DNA from: Xaviernesmea oryzae
GTDB taxonomy: Bacteria > Pseudomonadota > Alphaproteobacteria > Rhizobiales > Rhizobiaceae
Direction of reading: 5' to 3'
Assembly (NCBI RefSeq): GCF_900177415.1
Contig: NZ_FXAF01000002.1
Location: forward strand, 62,001-126,000
DNA length: 64,000 nucleotides
Shown: positions 37,799 to 45,801 of the stretch, piece after piece
Numbering within the stretch: the first letter of the stretch is position 1
How the letters are laid out: the number at the start of each line of letters is the position of its first letter
The notes under the pieces: model-generated
Told to the model about the DNA's origin: nothing
Database searches by the model: none
The model's input: only the letters and a program-made list of their open reading frames with translations
Made by a program: the position numbers and the translations under genes

Positions 37799-38446
37799 TC
37801 AGGCAACCGCGGTTTCGGCGATGAAGACGATCTTGTCTTCCGAAACCACATATTTCAGGTCCATGCCGCATTCTTCCGCCAGGAGCACCGTGTAATAGGG
37901 CTGGATGGAATGGGCATCGACCGCCTCTTCCAGCGTACCGCTGGCGATCTCGATGAATTTCGGCGGCACGCGCATCATCCGGCCCTTGATGGTGATGATG
38001 AACTTCGCGTCATATTCCGGGTTTTCGAGCGTCACGTCCACCGAACCGCCGCGCGGAATTCCGCCATAGGCGACGAGGAAAAGGTTGAGCAGCAGCTTGA
38101 CACGGTTCTTGGCGATGATCGCCCGCGGACCGTTCCAGCTGACCTCGGTCTTCTTTTCGGCGATGGCATAGTCCTTCGCGGCCTTCTCCGCCTCGCCCGT
38201 GTCGATCGAGGCGCCGACCGAACCGGACGCGCCGAAGGCGAGCCGGGCGAATTTGAGACGCACCGAAGCGTTGACGGCCGACGTGCGGATGAGATCGAGC
38301 GCGTCGCTGTCGGCGGCGCCCTCGTCGAGAAGTTCGAGACCGTTATTGATCGCACCGACCGGGGAGATCACGTCATGGCAGACCCGGCTGCACAGAAGCG
38401 CCGCAAGATCTGGCCCACTGAGGGTGAGATTCGGATTCTTCGGCAT
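37799..38446 (-). CDS. chpT: Histidine phosphotransferase ChpT
   Basis: 215 residues. LSGPDLAALLCSRVCHDVISPVGAINNGLELLDEG carries the phospho-relay histidine H24, in the exact ChpT context. The second half is a degenerate HATPase-like domain (RMMRVPPKFIEIASGTLEEAVDAHSIQPYYTVLLAEECGM). ChpT takes phosphate from CckA and passes it to CtrA and CpdR. The gene is divergent from eipA; the shared gap holds a CtrA-like site. Together with ctrA and sciP in this window, three members of the CtrA circuit are within 7.3 kb. Confidence 0.95.
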   Translation of the reverse strand: MPKNPNLTLSGPDLAALLCSRVCHDVISPVGAINNGLELLDEGAADSDALDLIRTSAVNASVRLKFARLAFGASGSVGASIDTGEAEKAAKDYAIAEKKTEVSWNGPRAIIAKNRVKLLLNLFLVAYGGIPRGGSVDVTLENPEYDAKFIITIKGRMMRVPPKFIEIASGTLEEAVDAHSIQPYYTVLLAEECGMDLKYVVSEDKIVFIAETAVA

Positions 38447-38544
38447 TCATGTCTCCTGATATGCAAGTGCCCCGATCATCTTCTGCCACCTTAAGATTGC
38501 GCGGAGATGGAGCAACGTTCGCAGCCATAATGACACCATATTTG

Positions 38545-38560
38545 GTAAACCGATTGTTAA
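38545..38560 (-). promoter_or_regulatory. Near-consensus CtrA site between chpT and eipA
   Basis: Read on the minus strand it is TTAA-N7-TTTAC, the same variant as the site in front of ctrA. It lies 58 bp before the eipA start and about 100 bp before chpT. EipA is reported to be under direct CtrA control in Brucella, which supports the assignment. Confidence 0.6.
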
Positions 38561-38617
38561 GACGATAGCTCCAAAATGGTCCGGCCTTAAGCATGATGCG
38601 AGAGGCGTGGCCCCTGA

Positions 38618-39232
38618 ATGACACAATCGATGGATCTGACAATGCGCATCCGCACATCTTCCGCCCTCGCCCGCTTCGCCGCGACGGTGTTTGCCGTGAT
38701 CGCAGCCGCACTTCTCTGCGCCAGCCCGGCCGCCGCCCAGCAGGGTTCCAGCCAGTATTCGGCGCAGGAGATCATCGACGCCGGCCATGGTTTCTTCGGG
38801 TCCGCGAGCGGCGGGCTTGCAAAGGTTGTGGAAAATGCCTTCCAGAAATACGGCCTGCCGAACGGCTACATTCTGGGCCAGGAAGGCTCTGGCGCCTTCA
38901 TCGCCGGCCTCACCTATGGCGAAGGCGAGCTCTACACCAAGAATGCCGGCCAGCACCCGGTCTTCTGGCAGGGTCCCTCGCTCGGCATCGACTACGGCGG
39001 CCAGGGCACCCGGGCGATGATGCTCGTCTACGACCTGCCGGCCGTCGACAGCCTGTACGCCCGCTTCGGCGGCGTCTCGGGCTCGGCCTTCGTGGTCGCC
39101 GGCGTCGGCATGACGGTGCTGCGCAACAACAACGTTATCCTGGTGCCGATCCGCACCGGCATCGGCGCCCGCCTCGGCATCAACGTCGGCTACCTGAAGC
39201 TCACCCGCTCCCCGACCTGGAACCCTTTCTGA
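38618..39232 (+). CDS. eipA: Periplasmic envelope-integrity protein EipA (DUF1134)
   Basis: 204 residues. Signal peptide ending about ASPAAAQ (residues 35-41), then the DUF1134 domain: AQEIIDAGHGFFGSASGGLAKVVENAFQKYGLPNGYILGQEGSGAFIAGLTYGEG, then GPSLGIDYGGQGTRAMMLVYDLP. EipA is a small periplasmic beta-barrel protein needed for envelope stress resistance in Brucella. ATG 38618 is the first start; ATG 38633 or 38642 would also leave a full signal peptide. It is divergent from chpT. Confidence 0.92.
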   Translation: MTQSMDLTMRIRTSSALARFAATVFAVIAAALLCASPAAAQQGSSQYSAQEIIDAGHGFFGSASGGLAKVVENAFQKYGLPNGYILGQEGSGAFIAGLTYGEGELYTKNAGQHPVFWQGPSLGIDYGGQGTRAMMLVYDLPAVDSLYARFGGVSGSAFVVAGVGMTVLRNNNVILVPIRTGIGARLGINVGYLKLTRSPTWNPF

Positions 39233-39375
39233 GCGGCTGCATCGTCCTCCGTCCGGAGGACCTTTCCATGGACGTCGTCCATAACGGTAGATCGCCCGCA
39301 AGAAGCTTGCGGGCCGCATGCGCCCGTGTTTAAACAGCCTGCGCATGTCCATTCAGCCAGCGAAACGGCCCCGTC

Positions 39376-40584
39376 GTGATCCAATTTGCTCTTTTGTTCG
39401 GCTTGGGTTTCTTGAGCGCCGCACTCCTGGTGATGCTGGTCGCGCCGGCGATCCATGGCCGCATCGTGCGCTACACGGAAAACCGCATCAAGGCGACGCT
39501 GCCGATCAGCCCGCAGGAAGTGCGGGCCCAGCGCGACATGGCGCGCGCCGTCTATGCGGCCGAGAATGCCCGAACCAAGCAGGAACTGGTGCAGGAGCGC
39601 GAGAAGACGGTCTCGCTGCAGATCAGGAACGATGCGCTCACCGAGGAAGCCAGGCGCCTGCAGGGCGAGGCCGCCGAGCTGCGCGCACAGATCGACGACA
39701 TGGATGTCGAAGCCGCCGACGCACGCTCGCGCCTGCGCCAGGAGGAAAGCCATGTCCAGCAATTGAAGGCCGCCATCGAAGCCCTGGAGGAAGCGGCGGC
39801 CGCCAAGGATCTGGAGATCGAAAACCTGCAGCAGCGCCAGCTTCGGCTGGCCGCCGACGCCGATAATTTCCGCATCGATCTTTCCACCCGCGACACCGAA
39901 TTGGAAAACCTGAAATTCCGCATGACGGCGCTGCGCGACGAGCGCGATACGCTGCGCAACGACCTGCGCCTGCAGACCACCCGGGCCAAGGATGCCGAGA
40001 CGCGGCTCGCCCAGGAAGAGAACCGGGTTCAGCGCCTCGAGGACAAGCTGGCCCGCGAAATCGCCGAACGCGCCGACAGGGAGAACGCGCTGGAACGCCG
40101 CCTGGCCGAGATCGGCAGGCTGAGGGAAAAGCTCAAGGCGGCGAATGCCGAAGCCCGGGAAGCAAGCCGTGCGCTGCGGGATGCGATGCCCGGCCGGCCG
40201 GGCGTGAAGGCGGCGGTACAGCGAAAGAAACCCGCTCCGGAGGATATCACCCTGCGCGAACTGCCCCATGCCCCGCCGAAACCGGCTAGGACGCCGCCGG
40301 AAGCCGATGTCGCTCCGCTGGTGGCGGAGATGACGGACGAAGTCCATAACCGCGCGATCGCGCTCTCCGAGCGCCTGCAGAACGGCGACGGCGGCGATGA
40401 CGAGGCGATCCGCCAGGAACTCGCGTCGATCGCCGCCGACATGGTGGCCCTGACGGCGATCACCGAAGGCTCCTCTTCGCCGATCCACAAGATCCTGTCC
40501 GGGAAATCCGGAAGCGGCAAACGGGAAAGCCTGGCCGAGAAATCCAGGAAGACGCTCGCCGCGGCCAAGGACGCAGCCGAATAG
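39376..40584 (+). CDS. Membrane-anchored coiled-coil protein
   Basis: 402 residues. One N-terminal membrane helix (FALLFGLGFLSAALLVMLVAPAIHG), then a conserved YTENRIKATLPISPQEVRAQRDMARAVYAAENARTKQELV segment. About 180 residues of continuous coiled coil follow (about 60-265). A Pro-rich link leads to a short C-terminal helical part (DDEAIRQELASIAADMVALTAITEG). Proteins of this layout are common in rhizobia next to the RNA methyltransferase gene, with no assigned function. It may be a structural or scaffolding protein of the inner membrane. Confidence 0.75.
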   Translation: MIQFALLFGLGFLSAALLVMLVAPAIHGRIVRYTENRIKATLPISPQEVRAQRDMARAVYAAENARTKQELVQEREKTVSLQIRNDALTEEARRLQGEAAELRAQIDDMDVEAADARSRLRQEESHVQQLKAAIEALEEAAAAKDLEIENLQQRQLRLAADADNFRIDLSTRDTELENLKFRMTALRDERDTLRNDLRLQTTRAKDAETRLAQEENRVQRLEDKLAREIAERADRENALERRLAEIGRLREKLKAANAEAREASRALRDAMPGRPGVKAAVQRKKPAPEDITLRELPHAPPKPARTPPEADVAPLVAEMTDEVHNRAIALSERLQNGDGGDDEAIRQELASIAADMVALTAITEGSSSPIHKILSGKSGSGKRESLAEKSRKTLAAAKDAAE

Positions 40585-40588
40585 GCTG

Positions 40589-41410
40589 CTACAATCTTCC
40601 CTGCGCCATGGCGATCTCGTAAAGCGCGATGCCCGTGGCGGTCGCCGCGTTAAGACTATCGAGCCCCGGCGCCTGGGCGATCCGCGCCGTTTGGATGCGG
40701 GACAGGATGTCCGCCGGCAGCCCCTCGCCCTCCGTGCCGGTGATCAGCGCCATGCGGCCGGAAGCCGGAACGTCGCGGATCTCCAGGGCGCCCGCCGGCG
40801 AGAGCCCCCACACGGCAAAACCGCTGCCGGTCAGGGCGGCAAGGATATCGTTCATCGTGCCGCTCCGGACAAAGGGCACGGAAAGCACCGCCCCGACCGA
40901 GACGCGTAGCGCCTTGCGGTAAAGCGGATCGCAGCACGCCTGGTCGAGCAGCACCGCGTCCGCACCGAAGGCGGCGGCATTGCGGAAGATCGAGCCGATA
41001 TTGTCGTGATTGGAAATGCCGAAGGCGGCGACCACAAGCGCCTTTTCCGGCAGGCCGGCGATCAGGTCCGCGGGACTTCTCTCCTGTCTGCGCCACCCGA
41101 GCGCCAGCACGCCGCGATGCAGGTGGAAACCGGCGATCCGATCCAGCACCTCCGCCGAGGCCACGTAGACCGGCACGTCGTCCGGAAATCCGGCGAGGAT
41201 TTCCCTGAGCCCGGCGACGCGGTTTTCGAGCAGCAATATCTTTTCCGCTACGAAATCTCCGCCCTTCCGGTGGGCGCCGGCGAGCATCCGCAGCACCACC
41301 GTCCCCTCGGCGATGAAGCGCCCTTCCCGCCCCGTCAGGTCGCGCTCGCGGATCGACCGGAATTCGGCGATCCGCGGATCGTCCGCGTCGGCGATGCGGA
41401 CCGGTTCCAT
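40589..41410 (-). CDS. SpoU/TrmH-family RNA 2'-O-methyltransferase
   Basis: 273 residues. An N-terminal substrate-binding part (DPRIAEFRSIRERDLTGREGRFIAEGTVVLRML) precedes the SPOUT domain. The motifs are ISNHDNIGSIFRNAAAFGADAVLLD (motif 1), LITGTEGEGLP (motif 2) and ARIAQAPGLDSLNAATATGIALYE (motif 3, the knot). It methylates a ribose in tRNA or rRNA; the target is not predictable. It is linked to the next minus-strand gene by a one-base overlap (TAATG). Confidence 0.92.
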   Translation of the reverse strand: MEPVRIADADDPRIAEFRSIRERDLTGREGRFIAEGTVVLRMLAGAHRKGGDFVAEKILLLENRVAGLREILAGFPDDVPVYVASAEVLDRIAGFHLHRGVLALGWRRQERSPADLIAGLPEKALVVAAFGISNHDNIGSIFRNAAAFGADAVLLDQACCDPLYRKALRVSVGAVLSVPFVRSGTMNDILAALTGSGFAVWGLSPAGALEIRDVPASGRMALITGTEGEGLPADILSRIQTARIAQAPGLDSLNAATATGIALYEIAMAQGRL

Positions 41411-41796
41411 TACCGGGGGATGCCGACCGTCACATCGGCAACGATGCGGCCGGCGGCGAGGTCGAAGACGAAAGCCTTCTGGTCGCCGTCGAGCAGACCG
41501 TAGAACAGGATCTGGCTGCCGGAGAGCGACACGGACTGGATCTGGAACCCGGCCGGCAGCTCGGCCGTCGCGGCAAGCGGCTGGCCGGCCGGCACGGAGA
41601 ACCCGCCGGTGGAGGCAACCGGTGCCGGCGCGTCGGGCCGCTGCGCGACCTTGTAGACAACCGCTGCGAGGACGGCCATAAAGCAGACGAACAAGATCCC
41701 GCCCGAAACGAGCTGCAGGAGCACCATCTTCCGGCGGATTCTCTCCATCGCCGGATCAAGCGGCTCTTCCTGTTCCTCGATATCGGGTTGGGGCAT
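41410..41796 (-). CDS. Small single-pass membrane protein (DUF6476-like)
   Basis: 128 residues: an acidic N-terminus, RRKMVLLQLVSGGILFVCFMAVLAAVVYKV as the membrane helix, then a soluble C-terminal part (ELPAGFQIQSVSLSGSQILFYGLLDGDQKAFVFDLAAGRIVADV) of beta character, probably periplasmic. It is conserved beside trmH and rluD-like genes in rhizobia. I recall the family name DUF6476 without verification. It is translationally coupled to the methyltransferase gene. Confidence 0.7.
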   Translation of the reverse strand: MPQPDIEEQEEPLDPAMERIRRKMVLLQLVSGGILFVCFMAVLAAVVYKVAQRPDAPAPVASTGGFSVPAGQPLAATAELPAGFQIQSVSLSGSQILFYGLLDGDQKAFVFDLAAGRIVADVTVGIPR

Positions 41797-41834
41797 GGGA
41801 GTTCCTTGCTTCGGATTGCTGTCGGAATGATTGA

Positions 41835-42860
41835 ATGAACGATCCCTTTAACGAGATAGAGCGCCCGAGGAAAGTGCTTACCGCCTCCGATGACGCGGGC
41901 GGACGGCTGGACGCCTGGCTGACCTCCGTGCTGGAAGGCGAATTCTCGCGCAGCCGCATCAAGGCTCTCATCGAACAGGGCGCGGTCGCGCTGAACGGCA
42001 AGCCGGTCACCGAACCGAAGAAGAAGGTCGCCGCGGGCGACACGGTCGAGATCGCGCTTCCCGAGCCGGAGGACCCGGAACCGAAGGGCGAGGACATCCC
42101 GCTCGACGTGCTCTACGAGGACGACGACCTGATCGTCATTGCCAAGCCGGCCGGCCTCGTCGTGCATCCCGGCGCCGGCAACTGGACCGGCACGCTGGTC
42201 AACGCGCTGATCCATCATTGCGGCGCAAGCCTCTCCGGCATCGGCGGCGTCAGGCGGCCCGGCATCGTCCATCGGCTGGACAAGGAGACGAGCGGCGTCA
42301 TGGTCGCCGCCAAGAACGACATCGCCCACCGGCACCTCGCAGACCAGTTCGCCGATCACGGCCGCACCGGGCCGCTGGAGCGCGCCTATCAGGCGGTCGT
42401 CTGGGGCCGCCCGGCCGGCCTGCGCGGCACGATCGACGCGCCGCTCGGCCGCTCCGGTTCCGACCGCACCAAGCGCGCCGTCAAGCGCGAGGACAGCGAC
42501 GATGCCCGCGAGGCGGTCACCCATTACGAGGTGATCGAGCGCTTTCACGAGAAGCAGGACGCCACCGCGCTCGCCTCGCTGGTCGAATGCCGGCTGGAGA
42601 CCGGCCGCACCCACCAGATCCGCGTCCACATGGCCCATATCGGCAATCCGCTGATCGGCGATCCGGATTATTCCGCCGGCTTCAGGACCAAGGCGAATCT
42701 CCTGCCGGAGTCGGCGAAGAGCGTCGTCAGCCGCTTTCCCCGCCAGGCGCTGCACGCCTACCTGCTTGTCTTCGAACATCCCCGCACCGGCGAGGTGATG
42801 GAATTCGAGGCGCCGATGCCGCAGGACATGGAAGAGCTTGTCGAAGCGCTGAAGGCATGA
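41835..42860 (+). CDS. rluD: RluA/RluD-family 23S rRNA pseudouridine synthase
   Basis: 341 residues. An S4 RNA-binding domain comes first (GRLDAWLTSVLEGEFSRSRIKALIEQGAVALNGKPV). The synthase domain has the catalytic aspartate in GIVHRLDKETSGVMVAAK, plus LIVIAKPAGLVVHPGAGN and LVECRLETGRTHQIRVHMAHIGNPLIGDPDY. RluD makes pseudouridines in helix 69 of 23S rRNA; another RluA-type specificity is possible. It is divergent from the membrane-protein gene, with 38 bp between. Confidence 0.92.
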   Translation: MNDPFNEIERPRKVLTASDDAGGRLDAWLTSVLEGEFSRSRIKALIEQGAVALNGKPVTEPKKKVAAGDTVEIALPEPEDPEPKGEDIPLDVLYEDDDLIVIAKPAGLVVHPGAGNWTGTLVNALIHHCGASLSGIGGVRRPGIVHRLDKETSGVMVAAKNDIAHRHLADQFADHGRTGPLERAYQAVVWGRPAGLRGTIDAPLGRSGSDRTKRAVKREDSDDAREAVTHYEVIERFHEKQDATALASLVECRLETGRTHQIRVHMAHIGNPLIGDPDYSAGFRTKANLLPESAKSVVSRFPRQALHAYLLVFEHPRTGEVMEFEAPMPQDMEELVEALKA

Positions 42861-42920
42861 ATCGGGTGGCCCGGGAGGCTGCGGAAGAGTATATACCTCT
42901 GCAACGACCCCGAGGACCTC

Positions 42921-43754
42921 ATGAGCCAGTTCGCCGTCCAGAAGCTGCTCGATACCGACCTTGTCAAGGTCCGCGACGTCGTGTGCTGCGGCGAATGCCG
43001 GCACCGGAGCGATGAGGAATGCTCCCATGCGACGAGCCTCGTCTTTCCCTATCGCGGCGTCTTCATGCGCCATGTCGGCCGCGACGATACCGTCGCGGAA
43101 GCCAACCAGGTGCTCTTCTTCAACTGCGACGAGGGTTACCAGATCAGCCATCCCGTGGAAGGCGGCGATTCCTGTCTCAGCATGGACGTGCCCGAGCCGA
43201 TGCTGGAGGAACTGGTTCCGAAGGCCCACCACAATCCGAAGGGCTCGCGTTTCGTCTTCAACAAGCAAAGGCTGCGGATCGATGCCCGCGCCCAGGCATT
43301 GGTGGCGCTCCTGCGCCACAGCCTGATGCGCGGCACCGCCGAGACGCTGGAGGCGGAAACCCTCGCCATGACCCTGGTGCGCCGTGCGGTCGGCGAACGC
43401 ACCGCGCGCGCTGCGACGGCAAGCGCCGGCCGCCAGAAACTGGTCGATCGGGCGAAGCTCGCGCTTTCCTCCGATCTCGCCCGCCGCTGGACGCTGGCGG
43501 AAATCGCCGGGGAGACGGGCGTCTCGCCGGTCTATCTCACCCAGGTCTTCCAGCAGGTGGAGGGTACGCCACTCTACCGCTATCAGCTTCGGCTGAGGCT
43601 CGCCCGGGCGCTCGACCTGCTCGGCAGCTATGACGACCTGACGCAGCTCGGCCTCGAACTCGGCTTTTCGAGCCACAGCCATTTCTCCGCCGCCTTCCGC
43701 CAGGCCTACGGCCGCACGCCGGCGGAGTTCCAGCGTTTCGCCGGCCTCCGTTAG
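42921..43754 (+). CDS. AraC-family transcriptional regulator
   Basis: 277 residues. The N-terminal sensing part has several cysteines (DVVCCGECRHRSDEECSHATSLVFPYRGVFMRHVG) and a possible metal- or redox-binding CC-x-x-C group. The C-terminal AraC domain is RRWTLAEIAGETGVSPVYLTQVFQQVEGTPLYRYQLRLRLARALDLL then LELGFSSHSHFSAAFRQAYGRTPAEFQRF. Its TAG stop is part of a perfect 46-bp palindrome. The effector is unknown; no obvious target gene adjoins. Confidence 0.88.
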   Translation: MSQFAVQKLLDTDLVKVRDVVCCGECRHRSDEECSHATSLVFPYRGVFMRHVGRDDTVAEANQVLFFNCDEGYQISHPVEGGDSCLSMDVPEPMLEELVPKAHHNPKGSRFVFNKQRLRIDARAQALVALLRHSLMRGTAETLEAETLAMTLVRRAVGERTARAATASAGRQKLVDRAKLALSSDLARRWTLAEIAGETGVSPVYLTQVFQQVEGTPLYRYQLRLRLARALDLLGSYDDLTQLGLELGFSSHSHFSAAFRQAYGRTPAEFQRFAGLR

Positions 43755-43797
43755 AGCGTCCTTTGTGCGTCCGAACGGACGCACAAAGGACGCTCTA
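43752..43797. repeat. Perfect 22-bp-arm palindrome spanning the AraC stop codon
   Basis: Arms 43752-43773 and 43776-43797 are exact complements around an AA dinucleotide. The left arm begins with the TAG stop of the AraC-type gene. It may act as a terminator or transcript end-protector; such palindromes (core GAGCGTCCTT) recur in rhizobia. Confidence 0.85.
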
Positions 43798-43812
43798 ACT
43801 TATTGAATCTAC

Positions 43813-43854
43813 GCATCGTGCTTACCGAAAATCGATTCCGGTTTTCGGGCCGAT
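43813..43854. repeat. Rhizobial REP-like palindrome
   Basis: GCATCGTGCTTACCGAAAATC, then GATTCCGGTTTTCGGGCCGAT. It has the same core as the copy at 37715, placed 16 bp after the perfect palindrome. Confidence 0.7.
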
Positions 43855-43981
43855 ATTGTAGCAGCCTCGAAACCGCAAGCCGGAGGCGCCGAGGAGAAAG
43901 TCGCTAAAGATTCTGACAGCGGGCAAGCCCGCCGTCGTGCTTTTCTTCTCTCGCAATCAGTCAATACCGGGAGATGACACC

Positions 43982-44143
43982 ATGAAAGAGAATACCTGTG
44001 CAGCCTGCGACTGCGAACTCGATGCAACGCGGATTGCCGTGAAGATCGGCGGAAGGACCGTCGAGGTCTGTTGCGAGGAATGCGCCGTGGCGCTCCGGGA
44101 AGCGGAAGCCGCCGCCCGCGCCTCGGACATATCCGACAAGTAA
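43982..44143 (+). CDS. Small cysteine-rich (YHS/TRASH-like) protein
   Basis: 53 residues. CAACDCELDATRIAVKIGGRTVEVCCEECAVALREAEAAA has two cysteine pairs (CxxC-x-C and CCxxC), a layout seen in metal-binding TRASH/YHS-type fingers. A GGGAGA site precedes ATG 43982. Function unknown; binding of copper, zinc or another metal is inference. Confidence 0.68.
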   Translation: MKENTCAACDCELDATRIAVKIGGRTVEVCCEECAVALREAEAAARASDISDK

Positions 44144-44144
44144 T

Positions 44145-44184
44145 CCAGGAACCCAGGAACCCAAGAACCCAGGAACCCAGGAAC
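44145..44184. repeat. Tandem array of five 8-bp units
   Basis: CCAGGAAC repeated five times without gaps, the third copy being CCAAGAAC. It lies one base after the stop of the small cysteine-rich gene. Such arrays can change copy number by slippage. Confidence 0.85.
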
Positions 44185-44258
44185 AAGGAGGCGGGCGCCG
44201 GACGCCCGCCCGTGACGCCGGTCGCTGATCGACCGGCATCCTTTCAGGAGATGAAACC

Positions 44259-44588
44259 ATGAAGAATGAGAACCGGGCGGTCTTCGACCGCACTTCGGAA
44301 CCATATGATTTGCCCTTCCATCTGCCCTTCGATCTGCCTCCCGCAGGTGACCCGCCCGCAGGGGACAAGGAAGGGTTCCTCGAACCACCTGCAAAAGGAT
44401 CGTTCGTCGAGCGGTTGATCGCGCTGATCGCCGGGAAACTTCGGGAACGCCGCAATCGTCTGGCGCTTCTGGAGTTGAACGATGACCAGTTGAAGGACGT
44501 CGGCATTTCGCGCAGCCAGGCTTACAGCGGCGACTACAGTCGCTACCGCCGGAATGGCTCCCATGAACTGGAGCGGAAGTGCCGGTGA
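44259..44588 (+). CDS. DUF1127 protein
   Basis: 109 residues. The last 55 hold the DUF1127 (YjiS-like) domain: LRERRNRLALLELNDDQLKDVGISRSQA. The first half is Pro-rich with a three-fold LPFHLPFDLPPAGDPPAGD repeat. The ATG at 44259 has CAGGAG upstream. Short DUF1127 proteins in Agrobacterium are linked to RNA turnover and phosphate/carbon metabolism; this long form may differ. Confidence 0.82.
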   Translation: MKNENRAVFDRTSEPYDLPFHLPFDLPPAGDPPAGDKEGFLEPPAKGSFVERLIALIAGKLRERRNRLALLELNDDQLKDVGISRSQAYSGDYSRYRRNGSHELERKCR

Positions 44589-44820
44589 GACGATTGCCGG
44601 CGCCTGAAAAGAAGAAGGGGTTTCATACCGATCTACCCCGCCACCATCGACCTCCCCATGCTAGCTTAAAATGCCGCAACACTTTCGTTTTATTTTCAAA
44701 AATATTATAATATCTGCGAAAAAGCGTCGACTACCAAATTAAAAACCTGCAGAAAAGTTGCACATCGGGCGTTTTATTTAAGCCGGCGGATAGTTCCTGG
44801 GGAGGTAAGACGCCAAAGGT

Positions 44821-45606
44821 ATGAATTCGGCCCTCCGAAAGTTCATCTTTCACGATCTGCAGACGGTCGAGGGATATATCGATCCTCCCGATGCTTTGGT
44901 CTTCCTGTCGCTTCTCGCGGCGCAGAGGGAAGCGGGATTTGACGGAGGCATTGCGGAAGTCGGCGTCTTTTACGGCCGCACCTATTTTCTTCTCAGGAAG
45001 ATAAGCGGGGACAGGGAAAGGATACTGGCGATCGACCTCTTCGATATCGAGCAGGAGGCGGGCGGAGGAGCGACGCAGTACGGTCGCTTCATCGAGAATG
45101 GCCGCCGCCTGGGCCTTCCCGTCGATGAAGACCTGATGATCAAGGGAGACAGCATGCGCGTAGAGGCGGAGGAGATCATCGGGAAGGTCGGGCGCGTTCG
45201 TTTCTTCAGCATCGATGGCGGCCACATGCTCCGCCATGTCGCCGCAGATAGCAGGCTTGCGGCCGGCAGCCTCGCCGATCACGGGGTCATCGCCTTCGAC
45301 GACACGTTCAATCCGGCCTGGCCGGAGGTGACAGTCGGGGTGGCCGATTTCCTGCGGGAACAGGGAGGCATGTTTTCGGCCTTCTGCATGACGAAGTACA
45401 AGACCTACGTCTGCCGAAGCCGCTTCTATGATTTCTATTGCAAGGTGATCGGCGAGGCTCCGGACCTGCGCGCCTTCGGACACGTGGAAACGCAGTTCCT
45501 CGGTTCAAAAGTCGCAAGATTGCACAATCCGATGCGCCGTCGAATACTGTATGAATTGATGATGCGGTCGGGTATGAGCGCCCTTTCGGAGCGCGCCTAC
45601 CGGTGA
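44821..45606 (+). CDS. Class I SAM-dependent methyltransferase (Methyltransf_24-like)
   Basis: 261 residues. GGIAEVGVFYGRTYFLLRKISGDRERILAIDLFDIE is the SAM-binding strand-loop-helix, and VRFFSIDGGHMLRHVAADSRLAAGSLADHGVIAFDDTFNPAWPEV has the acidic motif, as in cephalosporin hydroxylase/CmcI-like and Methyltransf_24 enzymes. It probably acts on a sugar or small molecule. The upstream 230 bp is strikingly AT-rich, with the palindrome ATATTATAATAT at 44702-44713. That is unlike the region around it and suggests a regulated promoter or recent acquisition. Confidence 0.75.
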   Translation: MNSALRKFIFHDLQTVEGYIDPPDALVFLSLLAAQREAGFDGGIAEVGVFYGRTYFLLRKISGDRERILAIDLFDIEQEAGGGATQYGRFIENGRRLGLPVDEDLMIKGDSMRVEAEEIIGKVGRVRFFSIDGGHMLRHVAADSRLAAGSLADHGVIAFDDTFNPAWPEVTVGVADFLREQGGMFSAFCMTKYKTYVCRSRFYDFYCKVIGEAPDLRAFGHVETQFLGSKVARLHNPMRRRILYELMMRSGMSALSERAYR

Positions 45607-45624
45607 GGGCTCCGGCGCGGAATA

Positions 45625-45674
45625 CATTACAATACCGTAATGATATAACGCATCCGTGATCACTTGAATCACGG
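45625..45674. promoter_or_regulatory. Two inverted repeats upstream of rpoH
   Basis: CATTAC-N6-GTAATG at 45625-45642 and CCGTGAT-N7-ATCACGG at 45654-45674, both perfect. They lie 128-177 bp before rpoH, right after the methyltransferase stop. Either an operator pair or a hairpin in the rpoH leader or methyltransferase terminator is possible; there is no U-run after the second stem. Confidence 0.4.
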
Positions 45675-45801
45675 TTCTGCCGTACTTATTTGTTAGCTGG
45701 GTCGGTGCGGGGTCGGAAATGACCCGTGCCATTCGGTTCGCCTTCAGCAATGCATCGCCAGACTTAAGAGGGAACCGACAACGATCGGAAAGGGGTGCTT
45801 T

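Noticed and set aside
41430-43784. A long minus-strand frame across the pseudouridine synthase and AraC genes
   Set aside because: Both plus-strand products have complete family motifs; this frame is a shadow.
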